Of a stretch of DNA of 64,000 nt, positions 17,940 through 25,656 are shown piece by piece. Under the pieces are notes generated by a model. It saw nothing but the letters and a program-made list of their open reading frames with translations. It searched no databases and was not told the origin of the DNA. A program made the position numbers and the translations under genes. The DNA comes from Muribaculaceae bacterium (GTDB taxonomy: Bacteria > Bacteroidota > Bacteroidia > Bacteroidales > Muribaculaceae), in contig JAFQSX010000031.1 in the NCBI GenBank assembly GCA_017409345.1, positions 21,895-85,894 of the forward strand. Reading direction: 5' to 3'. Positions within the stretch are counted from its first letter, which is position 1; each line of letters starts with the position of its first letter.

Positions 17940-19394
17940 TCAAAAAGCGGACTTATGCTGCTTTATTGTATTGTCTCCAACAATATAGGCGTACAATGCT
18001 GCTGGAATAAATTGAATACCTACAGAACTTAGAGATTTGTAAATATATTTACTTGTTGTTGTAACTAATGCTGTTGGGAGTTTATTATTTTTTAAGAAAT
18101 CCAATAATGGCTTTAATTCTGCGGTTTGGTCAACGTATCTATCACTCCACTTAATTTCAACAGCCCAATATGGTTTCTGTCTTGCTAAATCCATTCCAAC
18201 CATATCAACTTCGCGATTTTTTTTGCCTTCGGTCCATCGGGCATAATGTATTTCAGCAGTTCCACGTTGTATCCATTGAGCAAAAATAGCAGTCTCTACA
18301 ATGTGCCCAAACATGCTATCTGAAGATGATAGAGGAGAAAATAGTGCACATCTTAAAGAGGGGTTGGTCAAATAGATTTTAAATGCAGTAACACGCTGAA
18401 ACTTTTTTGCGGTTTCATTTACTTTATGGACGACCTTGATTAAAAATGCAGCTTCAAAATATTGGATATATTTTCTTAAAAGATCTTTGCTTATTCCTGA
18501 ATCTTGAGATAAATTATCATATGTAAATTCCTCTCCAGTGCGATATACAATATGTATAAACAGCCGATTTAGTTCTTGTATATCTTTTATTCCATATAAA
18601 CTTGGCAAATCTCGCAACAATACTTTATCTACAATGTCGTGTCTTACATACTGAGCGACATCTTCTTGCATTTTCTTAGATAGTACAATCTCAGGATATC
18701 CTCCATAATTAATATAATTCTCAAAGTGTTTATTTAGTGTATTGATATCAATTGTATCATAACTATCTATTTCTTGCCCATTCCAATTCATTTTTGCTGG
18801 AACAATTAAACTATTGAGATTCAGAAGATGTATATATTCATTAAATGTTAGGGGGGGTAACATAAAATCCGTGAAACGGCCAGCTCCACTCTCTACACTC
18901 TTCATCCTCAATGCAGCAGCTGCCGACCCCGATGCAACAAATTTAATATTCCTATAACTATCTATCAATGATTTTAGATGTATTTCCCAATCTTTAAGAT
19001 ATTGTATCTCGTCGTAAAATACATAATAGTTTTCCATTGGAGTATTATTTTGCTTCAAAGATTCTGTTGCTAATTGTAGCAATTCTTCTAACGATATATT
19101 ATTATATATTGGAGTATCTATCGATAAGTAAATAATTTTTTGAGGTGGAACTCCTTGCCTTATCAATTTTTCAATTGCATGAAATAACATTACGGTTTTG
19201 CCTACGCGACGCGGTCCCATAAGTATAATGCCTCTGCGAGAAGAGATATCGGCTACTAAAGGGAAAAACATATCAAGATATAGCCTATGTTGCATTTGTT
19301 TGTAATCGTTTGGAATTGAGCCTGATACCCACCATGGATTATCAAATTGCATTCTTCTGATTATTTGTTCTTTCATAATAAGGTCCTTAAACAT
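17940..19394 (-). CDS. AAA ATPase with DUF4143-type C-terminal domain
   Basis: A 484-residue ATP-binding protein of the large Bacteroidales AAA-DUF4143 family, whose cellular role is unclear. Walker A is GPRRVGKT (60-67), the Walker B region is NYYVFYDEIQYL, and sensor SGSAAAALR follows. The C-terminal half carries the nuclease-like residues of the family: EVDMVG, then AVEIKWS. A start six codons later (ATG at 19376, MKEQIIRRMQFDNPWW) is equally possible. A family relative ends at the left edge of the window. It stands alone between repeats and an AT-rich gap, which fits an accessory gene acquired separately. Toxin-antitoxin or defence roles have been suggested for relatives, but nothing here proves one. 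Confidence 0.85.
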   Translation of the reverse strand: MFKDLIMKEQIIRRMQFDNPWWVSGSIPNDYKQMQHRLYLDMFFPLVADISSRRGIILMGPRRVGKTVMLFHAIEKLIRQGVPPQKIIYLSIDTPIYNNISLEELLQLATESLKQNNTPMENYYVFYDEIQYLKDWEIHLKSLIDSYRNIKFVASGSAAAALRMKSVESGAGRFTDFMLPPLTFNEYIHLLNLNSLIVPAKMNWNGQEIDSYDTIDINTLNKHFENYINYGGYPEIVLSKKMQEDVAQYVRHDIVDKVLLRDLPSLYGIKDIQELNRLFIHIVYRTGEEFTYDNLSQDSGISKDLLRKYIQYFEAAFLIKVVHKVNETAKKFQRVTAFKIYLTNPSLRCALFSPLSSSDSMFGHIVETAIFAQWIQRGTAEIHYARWTEGKKNREVDMVGMDLARQKPYWAVEIKWSDRYVDQTAELKPLLDFLKNNKLPTALVTTTSKYIYKSLSSVGIQFIPAALYAYIVGDNTIKQHKSAF

Positions 19395-19418
19395 ATTTCT
19401 TCAAGATTAAATTTAAGA

Positions 19419-19450
19419 CAAAAATAAATAAAAAAAAAGACTTATCCAAA
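19419..19450 (-). promoter_or_regulatory. Promoter of the DUF4143 ATPase gene
   Basis: TATTTTTG (19419-19426 on the minus strand) and TTTG (19447-19450) are 20 bp apart, a good Bacteroidota promoter, 25 bases upstream of the longer start. Confidence 0.65.
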
Positions 19451-19697
19451 CAAAATGTGTAAAATAAGATGTTTTTATTTTGCTTATTTGTACAAAAAGA
19501 TAAAAATAAGAGTTTTTACCTAGTAAAAATATCCTTATTTAGAATTAGTGCTCGTGTCCTTGAAGTACTCCCCCAATCGTAATACACTACAATGACCTAA
19601 AAGAAGATGACGGAATCACCTATCTTCCAATATATATGACGCTGTTGTTGTAGGGGAATTACGCAGTCTTTTACTTTAGGCAATATTACCGAGATAA
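19451..19697. other. Non-coding gap between two minus-strand units
   Basis: Very AT-rich. Apart from the neighbouring promoter and terminator, I see no supported gene; a short plus-strand frame at about 19569-19652 is discussed under rejected items. Confidence 0.5.
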
Positions 19698-19726
19698 AAA
19701 AACAGAGTGCATTGCACTCTGTTTTT
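19698..19726 (-). terminator. Terminator of the small secreted-protein operon
   Basis: AAAAACAGAGTGC pairs perfectly with GCACTCTGTTTTT over a 3-base loop. It lies 28 bases after the last operon gene and has a T-run on either strand. Confidence 0.9.
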
Positions 19727-19753
19727 GAAAGGATATTTCTGGTAGTAATAGTC

Positions 19754-19996
19754 TTAGTTGTAACAAACAAGTTGATTTGTATTTACAGAATCTTTTGGCA
19801 TATCAAAATTGGGACGATCATAGGAATCTGACGCATCATTGAGTAGATGGTGAAGCCCTTCTCCAATTTTATATCCTGCATCGTATGCATCTTCTTCAGA
19901 GATGGAAGATGTAGATGAACTACTAGCAGCAAGAAAAGTAAATGCTCCAAGAATTGCGATGGGAGCAATTAATGATTTAATTTTTTTTGTAAACAT
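19754..19996 (-). CDS. Small secreted protein, 80 residues, unknown function
   Basis: It starts MFTKKIKSLIAPIAILGAFT with a cleavable-looking signal peptide ending around LAASSSS. The mature part is acidic and short (EEDAYDAGYKIGEGL, then NFDMPKDS). I recognise no family. It is the last gene of the minus-strand operon and overlaps the VanZ-like gene by 28 bases, so they are probably coupled. A shadow frame covers the same DNA; this frame is preferred because of the signal peptide and the operon position. Confidence 0.6.
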   Translation of the reverse strand: MFTKKIKSLIAPIAILGAFTFLAASSSSTSSISEEDAYDAGYKIGEGLHHLLNDASDSYDRPNFDMPKDSVNTNQLVCYN

Positions 19997-20385
19997 AGGA
20001 AAATTATTAAAGTGATTAAATAAAATGTTATATCAATATTGTCATAAGTCCCTGATATAATACGAAAATATTGTAATGATTCCCAGATAAATGGGAGTAA
20101 AATTGCAATTATGAAAAGGATACGATTAATTATCGATTTGTCATAAAAAGCAATCATAAAAGACAATAGCGAGTAATACCATAAAGCATCAGGTAGATTA
20201 TAAATTAAACAATCAATAAATATTGAATGGTGGTTTATTTTAATATTAATACTCTTAAGCCATTCGCTATTGAAAATATATTGGAGAGCCAATATGTCTT
20301 GTCGAAAGAAAAGGTATATTAGCCCTCCTATTAGAAGTGTTATTGTGCCAATAATATAATTTGTAGGAGTTCTATTTTTTGACAT
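19969..20385 (-). CDS. VanZ-like integral membrane protein
   Basis: The 138-residue product has about four hydrophobic segments (near 11-27, 58-79, 86-101 and 121-134). The segment WESLQYFRIISGTYDNIDI matches the conserved signature of VanZ-like proteins: a Glu and Gln in a helix, then an Arg and D..D before the last helix. VanZ gives low-level teicoplanin resistance in enterococci, but most family members have no known function. It is the only membrane protein in an operon of secreted peptides, so it may help place or protect against them (inference). Confidence 0.65.
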   Translation of the reverse strand: MSKNRTPTNYIIGTITLLIGGLIYLFFRQDILALQYIFNSEWLKSINIKINHHSIFIDCLIYNLPDALWYYSLLSFMIAFYDKSIINRILFIIAILLPFIWESLQYFRIISGTYDNIDITFYLITLIIFLCLQKKLNH

Positions 20386-20426
20386 TGATACCTTAAATAA
20401 AAGGCTATAGAACTTTGCAAACTAAA

Positions 20427-20783
20427 TTATTGTACTCCCAATTTGTAGGACTTGCCGTTATATGAAGAACCTACATTAATAGATGTGCTAGTAGATTTTG
20501 TCTTGCCAGCAGGGACTTTGACAACTTCACTTGCGACAAGTTCACCTTCAATAACAACAATCACGGTAGCATAGGCATCTGTTTCTTGTGGACAACTGAG
20601 ACCTACAGTAAATGTTTTAGTTGAACTACTGTTGATTGTTCCCGTGTAATGAGATAACGAAAATTGACAAACCTGTGGAGAGCCGCTAGTGTAAGAAGAT
20701 GTAGTTGCTTGACTATTTGACGCAAAAACAATAGGGCTAAACATTAATGCGGCTAATGATGCTAAAATAAAGAGCCTTTTCAT
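20427..20783 (-). CDS. Small secreted beta-rich protein, 118 residues, unknown function
   Basis: A clear signal peptide (MKRLFILASLAALMFSPIVF, cleavage probably after FAS) is followed by a Ser/Thr-rich domain of alternating polar and hydrophobic residues that suggests a beta sandwich (KTFTVGLSC, ATVIVVIEGELVA, KSYKLGVQ at the end). Two cysteines, in QVCQFS and GLSCPQ, could form a disulfide. No family is recognised. It is 25 bases downstream of the preceding gene and 41 bases upstream of the VanZ-like gene. Confidence 0.65.
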   Translation of the reverse strand: MKRLFILASLAALMFSPIVFASNSQATTSSYTSGSPQVCQFSLSHYTGTINSSSTKTFTVGLSCPQETDAYATVIVVIEGELVASEVVKVPAGKTKSTSTSINVGSSYNGKSYKLGVQ

Positions 20784-20808
20784 AATAATAAAAACTATAG
20801 ATTAGTAA

Positions 20809-21156
20809 TTAACGGTGATATTTTGAAAATCCGGCACGTTTAAAAAACATTCCACTAAAGTCAATTGCTTTGCCATCTTTTGTAGCCCAGTACCATGTCC
20901 CTCTATATGTTTGACCATTGTCATAGAACTCAATACGCCAAGTTTGTCCGGGTTGTATTGCTCCATTAATGTTGTAGGTAACATATTTTGTTTCATTGTA
21001 TTTGAGGTCTTGAATTGTTGCAGTCCCATCGCGATTCAATTCGATACGAGCAGTTAACTCACCATCTTCAAAGGCTTCATATACACCAGAATCGGTTTCA
21101 GCATAAGCGATAACACAGATGAAAAGCGAAATTAGGGAAAATATAAATTTTTTCAT
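20809..21156 (-). CDS. Small secreted lipocalin-like protein, 115 residues
   Basis: The signal peptide is MKKFIFSLISLFICVIAYA. The mature part has successive short strands, with GELTARIELNRDGTATI and TWRIEFYDNG then YRGTWYW, reminiscent of the lipocalin-like or META-like beta barrels seen in small Bacteroidota exported proteins. Function and ligand are unknown. It is followed 25 bases later by the 118-residue secreted protein. The short overlapping frame at 20802-21029 is a shadow. Confidence 0.65.
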   Translation of the reverse strand: MKKFIFSLISLFICVIAYAETDSGVYEAFEDGELTARIELNRDGTATIQDLKYNETKYVTYNINGAIQPGQTWRIEFYDNGQTYRGTWYWATKDGKAIDFSGMFFKRAGFSKYHR

Positions 21157-21222
21157 TGTTTATGATTTTAATAATTTATATAAGAAATTGTGGAGCAATA
21201 ATAATGCCCCTCTTTGTTAGTA

Positions 21223-21561
21223 TTACTTTTTTGAATAAGAGGTGCCATTATAGTAAAGAGTTCTCCCATTTGAAGATATTGTAATACACTCTCTATTAAA
21301 TTTGAGTATATAGTTGCCTTGAGGATCCATTTCAGTAGAGAAACTATACTCTTTCATAGACCCATTAACGCAAATTCTTATCCAACTACTTTCTACTTTG
21401 ATAAAGTTGCTACCATCCCAAAATACTCCTGTTGGGACATTAATGCTAGGGGCAGCTAGTTCCATTGAGACAAAAGAAAATGAGTTTGATGCAGAATTAC
21501 TTGCGATACATGCAGAAATGCCCATTACAAAAGCACAAACAATAATTGAAATCTTTTTCAT
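21223..21561 (-). CDS. Small secreted protein, 112 residues, unknown function
   Basis: A signal peptide (MKKISIIVCAFVMGISACIA) precedes a mature part of about 90 residues with beta-strand patterns (FIKVESSWIRICVNG, then YSFSTEMD and YILKFNRECITI). The cysteine at the end of the signal (SAC-IASN) could be a lipobox, so a lipoprotein is possible. No family is recognised. It lies 28 bases after the 80-residue basic protein and 66 bases before the lipocalin-like gene. Confidence 0.6.
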   Translation of the reverse strand: MKKISIIVCAFVMGISACIASNSASNSFSFVSMELAAPSINVPTGVFWDGSNFIKVESSWIRICVNGSMKEYSFSTEMDPQGNYILKFNRECITISSNGRTLYYNGTSYSKK

Positions 21562-21589
21562 AACTAAAATATTTTTATAGGGTTAATAA

Positions 21590-21832
21590 TTATTTTCTAG
21601 GAACAACTTTACGGTTGTCTTTTCTTGGTACCACTTTGCGATTGTCGTTAGTTTTACCATTATCGCTTCGTTTTGTTTTAGTTGGTCGGTTGCCGGCATC
21701 TCTCACGGTGCGACCTTCACGAGGGCTTTGTTCGGTTGTTGTTTGACTTTCGCTTGTAGTAGCAAAAGTTGTAACGGTTCCGGAGCAAGCGAAAATTGCT
21801 GCGCAAATAAGAGCGATTGTTTTACGTTTCAT
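21590..21832 (-). CDS. Small secreted basic protein with a C-terminal tandem repeat, 80 residues
   Basis: The signal peptide MKRKTIALICAAIFACSG is followed by a Thr/Ser-rich stretch and then a strongly basic tail with many Lys and Arg. The tail ends in two copies of DNRKVVPRK, encoded by a tandem 27-bp repeat at about 21590-21643. Such a tail could bind anionic polymers such as DNA, LPS or teichoic acid, or be antimicrobial; this is inference. It is the first gene of the operon, with a -7 box 38 bases upstream. Confidence 0.6.
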   Translation of the reverse strand: MKRKTIALICAAIFACSGTVTTFATTSESQTTTEQSPREGRTVRDAGNRPTKTKRSDNGKTNDNRKVVPRKDNRKVVPRK

Positions 21833-21869
21833 AATTTTAGGGGTTCTTAATGATTTTAAATGATTACGG

Positions 21870-21877
21870 CAAAGTTA
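21870..21877 (-). promoter_or_regulatory. -7 box for the small secreted-protein operon
   Basis: TAACTTTG on the minus strand fits TAnnTTTG and lies 38 bases upstream of the first operon gene. No standard -33 box is visible, which would suit a regulated promoter. Confidence 0.5.
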
Positions 21878-21942
21878 AAGGTTTTCTATTGGATTGGTTA
21901 GTGGTTGTGCGTAAAGAAGTTTTACGGAAGTGTCAAAAGATT

Positions 21943-22167
21943 TTACGGTGTGTGGTCGCTATTGGATGTGAGGGAGGTGGTGTAGTATTGGAAAAAGTCG
22001 TGGTTGAGGGCTTGTGATATGCGTAGGAGGAGGTCGGTGTTGATTGATGGTTGCGAGAAGATATAATACACGTTGGGACGCTCGCAGTTGATTTTGCGAG
22101 CAAGCCAGGTGGGAGTTCGTTCCTGGCGGTCAAGTTCTTGACGAATGAGTTGTCCGATATGTATCAT
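21943..22167 (-). CDS. XRE-family HTH regulator, 74 residues
   Basis: The whole protein is one Cro/CI-type helix-turn-helix: IHIGQLIRQELDRQ (helix 1), TPTWLARKIN (helix 2), CERPNVYYIFSQ (recognition helix), then INTDLLLRISQAL. It should bind DNA as a dimer. It lies directly upstream of, and on the same strand as, the small secreted-protein operon, 110 bases away, and downstream of a 121-nt nested inverted repeat. It is therefore the obvious candidate regulator of the operon (inference). No terminator is seen between it and the operon, so read-through is possible. Confidence 0.8.
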   Translation of the reverse strand: MIHIGQLIRQELDRQERTPTWLARKINCERPNVYYIFSQPSINTDLLLRISQALNHDFFQYYTTSLTSNSDHTP

Positions 22168-22196
22168 AAAAAAGGCGGAATTATTTGTTGCTATCT

Positions 22197-22317
22197 ACAT
22201 CTGAGGCACCGCCAAGCGCCTTCGCACCGATAAGCATACAAATAATTCACACCCATAGGATATGAACTATCGGGAGATGCTTATTCTCGTGCTTAAAAAT
22301 TGGCGGTTTTCAGATGT
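22197..22317. ncRNA. 121-nt nested inverted repeat, candidate structured RNA or miniature element
   Basis: Three sets of arms pair in order: ACATCTGA (22197-22204) with TCAGATGT (22310-22317), CCGCCAA (22209-22215) with TTGGCGG (22300-22306), and ATAAGCAT (22230-22237) with ATGCTTAT (22277-22284). The unpaired stretches between the second and third stems are 14 and 15 nt, then a 39-nt loop. A long rod with a symmetrical central bubble is also the shape of 6S RNA, but this is shorter and I see no sequence match. The strand is open; a minus-strand -7 box at 22432 would make it part of the XRE leader. Confidence 0.45.
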
Positions 22318-22431
22318 GAGAATAAGAGCCCAAAAGCTCAAAATATCGTTATGTCGTTAATGTATAAATCTCTGTTTTGTAAAAAAGTTTATTAGTTAAT
22401 GACTCAAGATTATTTGATAATTTATTAATTG

Positions 22432-22439
22432 CAAAGTTA
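22432..22439 (-). promoter_or_regulatory. -7 box upstream of the XRE gene
   Basis: TAACTTTG on the minus strand matches the consensus, with TTAG at the -33 position 19 bp further up. It would give the XRE mRNA a leader of about 260 nt containing the nested inverted repeat. Confidence 0.45.
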
Positions 22440-22476
22440 GTTATAATTCACGAGTTTACTAAAAATATCGTCAATC

Positions 22477-22887
22477 TTACTCTGATTTTTTGAGGAAGAA
22501 GATACGATAAATGAAATTTTTATCAATGGTGAGGATGCATTGTTCGCCTTTTTGTTCAAAGGCTCGGGCAAGGGAGATGATATTGTCGTGTCCCGTGCCG
22601 GCGATATCGGTGAGATATAGTTTATCACCACTGATGCGATATTTATAACGCAGGTCTCCCAGGTCGTTGCCTTGCCATGAGAGAGTGGAGTTTTGAGGGT
22701 GAAACTCTAATATCTCAATGTGAGTGGGTTCTTCTTGGGTTGCCATTTGACCATCTTGCCACAGTCCATAACGAATGAGTCGATAAGAAAAGCCTTCGTC
22801 GGCATCTTTGATACATGCGTTCCAATCTTGGGCAAATGACATGAGTGCCACAAACAAGAGAGATAGAGAGATAACAGCCTTTTTCAT
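22477..22887 (-). CDS. Secreted protein of 136 residues, lipocalin-like, unknown function
   Basis: The signal peptide MKKAVISLSLLFVALMSFAQ ends in a typical AQ cleavage site. The mature part shows strand-like stretches (YRLIRYGLWQDG, HIEILEFHPQNSTLSW, KYRISGDKLYLTDI and CILTIDKNFIYRI) that fit a small lipocalin-like barrel. No specific function can be named. It has its own -7 box and is separated from the XRE gene by the structured gap, so it may not be part of the same unit. Confidence 0.7.
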   Translation of the reverse strand: MKKAVISLSLLFVALMSFAQDWNACIKDADEGFSYRLIRYGLWQDGQMATQEEPTHIEILEFHPQNSTLSWQGNDLGDLRYKYRISGDKLYLTDIAGTGHDNIISLARAFEQKGEQCILTIDKNFIYRIFFLKKSE

Positions 22888-22910
22888 AATTGTTGAGATT
22901 TAGTTTGAGG

Positions 22911-22918
22911 CAAAGGTA
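22911..22918 (-). promoter_or_regulatory. -7 box of the 136-residue secreted protein gene
   Basis: TACCTTTG on the minus strand fits TAnnTTTG and lies 24 bases upstream of the ATG. Confidence 0.5.
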
Positions 22919-22990
22919 AGTAAATAATTCATAATTTGTGGTTGATTGTGTGAAATTTAATATTGTTTTAGGATGGTAAAGGTTGATAAT

Positions 22991-23021
22991 TTTGTTGTTA
23001 GCGGCTTTTTGATTAATTTTG
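22991..23021 (+). promoter_or_regulatory. Consensus promoter of the acyltransferase-sigma-54 activator unit
   Basis: TTTG (22991-22994), exactly 19 bp, then TAATTTTG (23014-23021). Both boxes are perfect, 25 bases upstream of the ATG at 23046. Confidence 0.8.
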
Positions 23022-23045
23022 TGGTGATAATTATCATTGTATTAC

Positions 23046-23891
23046 ATGGATCAACAAGAAACACCTATAAAACGCACGGTTCTCGACTATAATGACATCT
23101 CACAGATGGTGCCTTGGTTTAAGGGCAAGGAAAAGTTGGTGAATCGCTTGCTAAAATTTCTATCGGTCGATAAAGTGAATTGGATTCACGACCACAATTG
23201 CGACACTCCGGGATATGAGTTTACAACCGGATTGTTGAAAGATCTTGACATAAAGTTGCGCATTGATAATGAGGAGGTGCTTGACAATCTCCCCGAAGGG
23301 GCGTTTATCACAGTAAGTAATCACCCATTTGGAGCATTGGACGGTATCACTTTGATAAATCTCATAGGAAGCCGTCGTCCTCAATTTAAGGTGATGGTGA
23401 ATATGGTGTTGAACTATATCAGCGCTATGCGACCCAATTTTATTGCAGTAGATGCTTTGGCTTCTGATGACCCCAAGAAGAAGGCGGTGTCAATGCAAGG
23501 CATAAAGAGTGCCATAATGCAAGTGCGTCGAGGTAATCCTATCGGATTTTTCCCTGCCGGTGCGGTGTCGAAAGTTAATATCAAGGGACAACTTGAAGAT
23601 CGCGATTGGCAACCCACAATAGTTAGACTCATTCAACAAATGAAAGTTCCCGTGATACCAATCTATTTCCATGGTAGCAATAGTTGGTGGTTCAACTTCT
23701 TGGGAGTGGTGTGCTGGCAATTGCGCACATTGCGTCTTCCAGCCGAAGTGTTCCGCAAAAAAGGAGCCACACTACATATTTCAGTGGGAAATCCCATCTC
23801 GGTCGAAGAGCAAATGCAACACTCCGGCACAGTAGAGGAATTAGGACAGTTTCTTAAAGATAAAACATACGAATTACGCAAATGCAAATAA
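23046..23891 (+). CDS. Lysophospholipid-type acyltransferase (possibly GlsA/OlsA-like)
   Basis: A 281-residue acyltransferase with the motif SNHPFGALDG (H93, D99), a variant of the HX4D motif with one extra residue, followed by IGFFPAGAVS (the FPEG-like block) and VPVIPIYFHG. These enzymes move acyl chains from acyl-ACP or acyl-CoA to lysolipids at the inner membrane. In Bacteroides a similar protein, GlsA, O-acylates glycine lipids; I cannot confirm that this is the orthologue, and no GlsB-like gene is adjacent. I start at ATG 23046; a TTG nine bases earlier is the alternative. It overlaps the next gene by 10 bases. Confidence 0.8.
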   Translation: MDQQETPIKRTVLDYNDISQMVPWFKGKEKLVNRLLKFLSVDKVNWIHDHNCDTPGYEFTTGLLKDLDIKLRIDNEEVLDNLPEGAFITVSNHPFGALDGITLINLIGSRRPQFKVMVNMVLNYISAMRPNFIAVDALASDDPKKKAVSMQGIKSAIMQVRRGNPIGFFPAGAVSKVNIKGQLEDRDWQPTIVRLIQQMKVPVIPIYFHGSNSWWFNFLGVVCWQLRTLRLPAEVFRKKGATLHISVGNPISVEEQMQHSGTVEELGQFLKDKTYELRKCK

Positions 23892-25111
23892 ATCCGGCCG
23901 AAATATCACCTGAAGTGCATCAAGCCAAGATGCGATTTGGAATAGTGGGGAATGCTCCGGCATTAATCGCGGCAGTGTCGCGAGCCATTCAAGTAGCCCC
24001 TATCGATTTATCGGTGCTCATTACCGGTGAGAGTGGTAGTGGTAAGGAGTTTTTTCCACAGATAATTCATTCATTCAGTGCTCGTAAGCACAATAAGTAT
24101 ATCGCCGTGAACTGTGGTGCAATACCCGAAGGAACAATCGATTCGGAGCTCTTTGGGCATGAAAAGGGAGCATTTACCGGAGCCGTTTCTTCTCGAAAAG
24201 GATACTTTGAAGAGGCTGATGGTGGCACTATATTTCTTGATGAAGTAGCCGAATTGCCATCAACAACACAAGCCCGATTATTGCGTGTGCTTGAGAGTGG
24301 CGAGTTTCTTAAGGTGGGTTCTTCTACGGTGCAGAAAACGAATATCCGCATCGTTGCAGCCACTAATGTTGATTTGATAAAAGCGGTAGAGGAAGGGCGT
24401 TTTCGTGAGGACCTATATTATCGCTTGTCAACGGTGTTGATAACAATACCACCATTGCGCGACCGTGGGAATGATATCGCCTTGTTGGCACGTAAATTTG
24501 CCTCGGATTTTGCTGAAAAATATCGTACGCCGGCAATCCAGTTTGATGACTCGGCACGCCGATTGATGATGCAATATCGATGGCCGGGAAATGTGCGCCA
24601 ACTAAAGAATGTAGTAGAGCAGATTGCGTTGTTTGAGGCCGGAAGCCAAGTAGCAGCCGAAGATATTGAAGCATATATACCTCAAAATGCCACAATTTAT
24701 TCTCCGGTAGTGACTTCGCAAGGCAAGACTTCGTTACACTCTTATGATGATGAGCGAGAGATGTTGTTTAATATGATATTTCGATTGCAACGCGAGATTG
24801 AAGCGCTTAAAGCCTTGGTAACAGGAGCCTCCACAGGAGCGCCTCAACTTCTTGATGCTCACCATGGTGCATCCTCTATAATTAAGCGCCCGGCTTTTGA
24901 TGGAGGAGTGTTGCAAGTTGATGATGACTCAAATGAAGTGCGCGAGGTAGAGAGTCAAGAGGTGTCGTCAATGACACTTGAAGATACTGAACGCGAAACG
25001 ATTCGCCGTTCACTTGAACGAAATGGAGGCCGACGTAAAGCAACTGCTCAAGAATTACAAATTTCGGAACGAACTCTTTATCGCAAGATAAGAGAGTATG
25101 GTTTAGAATAA
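23882..25111 (+). CDS. Sigma-54-dependent transcriptional activator without a receiver domain
   Basis: A 409-residue AAA+ enhancer-binding protein. It has Walker A GESGSGKE (49-56), the sigma-54 contact loop GAFTGA (96-101), Walker B GGTIFLDE (114-121), and a Fis-type helix-turn-helix at the C-terminus (about 372-409, ending SERTLYRKIREYGLE). There is no N-terminal receiver or sensor domain, only about 20 residues before the AAA+ core, so activity must be set by expression level, a partner or effector binding. It overlaps the acyltransferase gene by 10 bases and precedes the LptE gene, which points to envelope lipid control (inference). Confidence 0.93.
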   Translation: MQINPAEISPEVHQAKMRFGIVGNAPALIAAVSRAIQVAPIDLSVLITGESGSGKEFFPQIIHSFSARKHNKYIAVNCGAIPEGTIDSELFGHEKGAFTGAVSSRKGYFEEADGGTIFLDEVAELPSTTQARLLRVLESGEFLKVGSSTVQKTNIRIVAATNVDLIKAVEEGRFREDLYYRLSTVLITIPPLRDRGNDIALLARKFASDFAEKYRTPAIQFDDSARRLMMQYRWPGNVRQLKNVVEQIALFEAGSQVAAEDIEAYIPQNATIYSPVVTSQGKTSLHSYDDEREMLFNMIFRLQREIEALKALVTGASTGAPQLLDAHHGASSIIKRPAFDGGVLQVDDDSNEVREVESQEVSSMTLEDTERETIRRSLERNGGRRKATAQELQISERTLYRKIREYGLE

Positions 25112-25123
25112 AATATTAAGATA

Positions 25124-25642
25124 ATGAGCAAATCAGTGTTACTAAAAATATTTTTGGTGCTTGCTATGGTTACAACATGGCAAGGTTGTAGCATCAGTTA
25201 TAAATTTAATGGGGCCGCACTTGATTATAATGTTTATAAAACAATTCATGTGTCGGAATTTCCTATTAGAGCGGCATTGGTATATCCACCATTGCAACAA
25301 ACATTTGAAAACGAATTGCTCGATTATATTACTCGTAACACTCGTTTGCGCACGGTTGACGGCTCGTCCGACCTTGAACTATCGGGCGAGATAACAGGTT
25401 ATAACCTTTCGCCACAAGCAGTTACCGAAGATGCTTATGCATCAAAAACTCGCTTGACGATAACCGTTAGAATTAAATATACCGATAATAAAGCCGAAGG
25501 TAAAGATATTGACCAGACATTCTCGGCCTATCGTGACTTTGATAGTTCGGAAATGTTGACCGATGTTCAAGACGAATTGTGTCAACAGATTTCAAAGGAA
25601 TTAGTTGACTTGATATTTAATGCCACATTGGGTAATTGGTAA
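25124..25642 (+). CDS. lptE: LptE-family LPS assembly lipoprotein
   Basis: The 172-residue protein has a lipoprotein signal ending at C22 (TTWQGCSISYKFNGA). The opening CSISYKFNGA and the pattern of strands and helices fit the Bacteroidota LptE family, which plugs the LptD barrel and helps place lipopolysaccharide in the outer leaflet. SDLELSGEITGYNLSP in the middle is typical. The lipobox (WQGC) is weak at -3 and -2. It starts 12 bases after the sigma-54 activator and is followed 14 bases later by a helical repeat protein, then secG, a gene order I recall from other Bacteroidales. Confidence 0.85.
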   Translation: MSKSVLLKIFLVLAMVTTWQGCSISYKFNGAALDYNVYKTIHVSEFPIRAALVYPPLQQTFENELLDYITRNTRLRTVDGSSDLELSGEITGYNLSPQAVTEDAYASKTRLTITVRIKYTDNKAEGKDIDQTFSAYRDFDSSEMLTDVQDELCQQISKELVDLIFNATLGNW

Positions 25643-25656
25643 TTATTATTTAGAGA

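Larger units (their letters stand above)
22168..22476. other. Gap upstream of the XRE gene
   Basis: It holds the nested inverted repeat at 22197-22317, a small GAGC/GCTC hairpin at 22326-22339, an AT-rich segment, and a minus-strand -7 box TAACTTTG at 22432-22439. No coding frame is supported. Confidence 0.6.

Noticed and set aside
19569-19652. A short plus-strand frame with plausible residues (HYNDLKEDDGITYLPIYM)
   Set aside because: It has no start codon, no upstream continuation and no recognised family. It may be a gene remnant, but the evidence is too thin to annotate.
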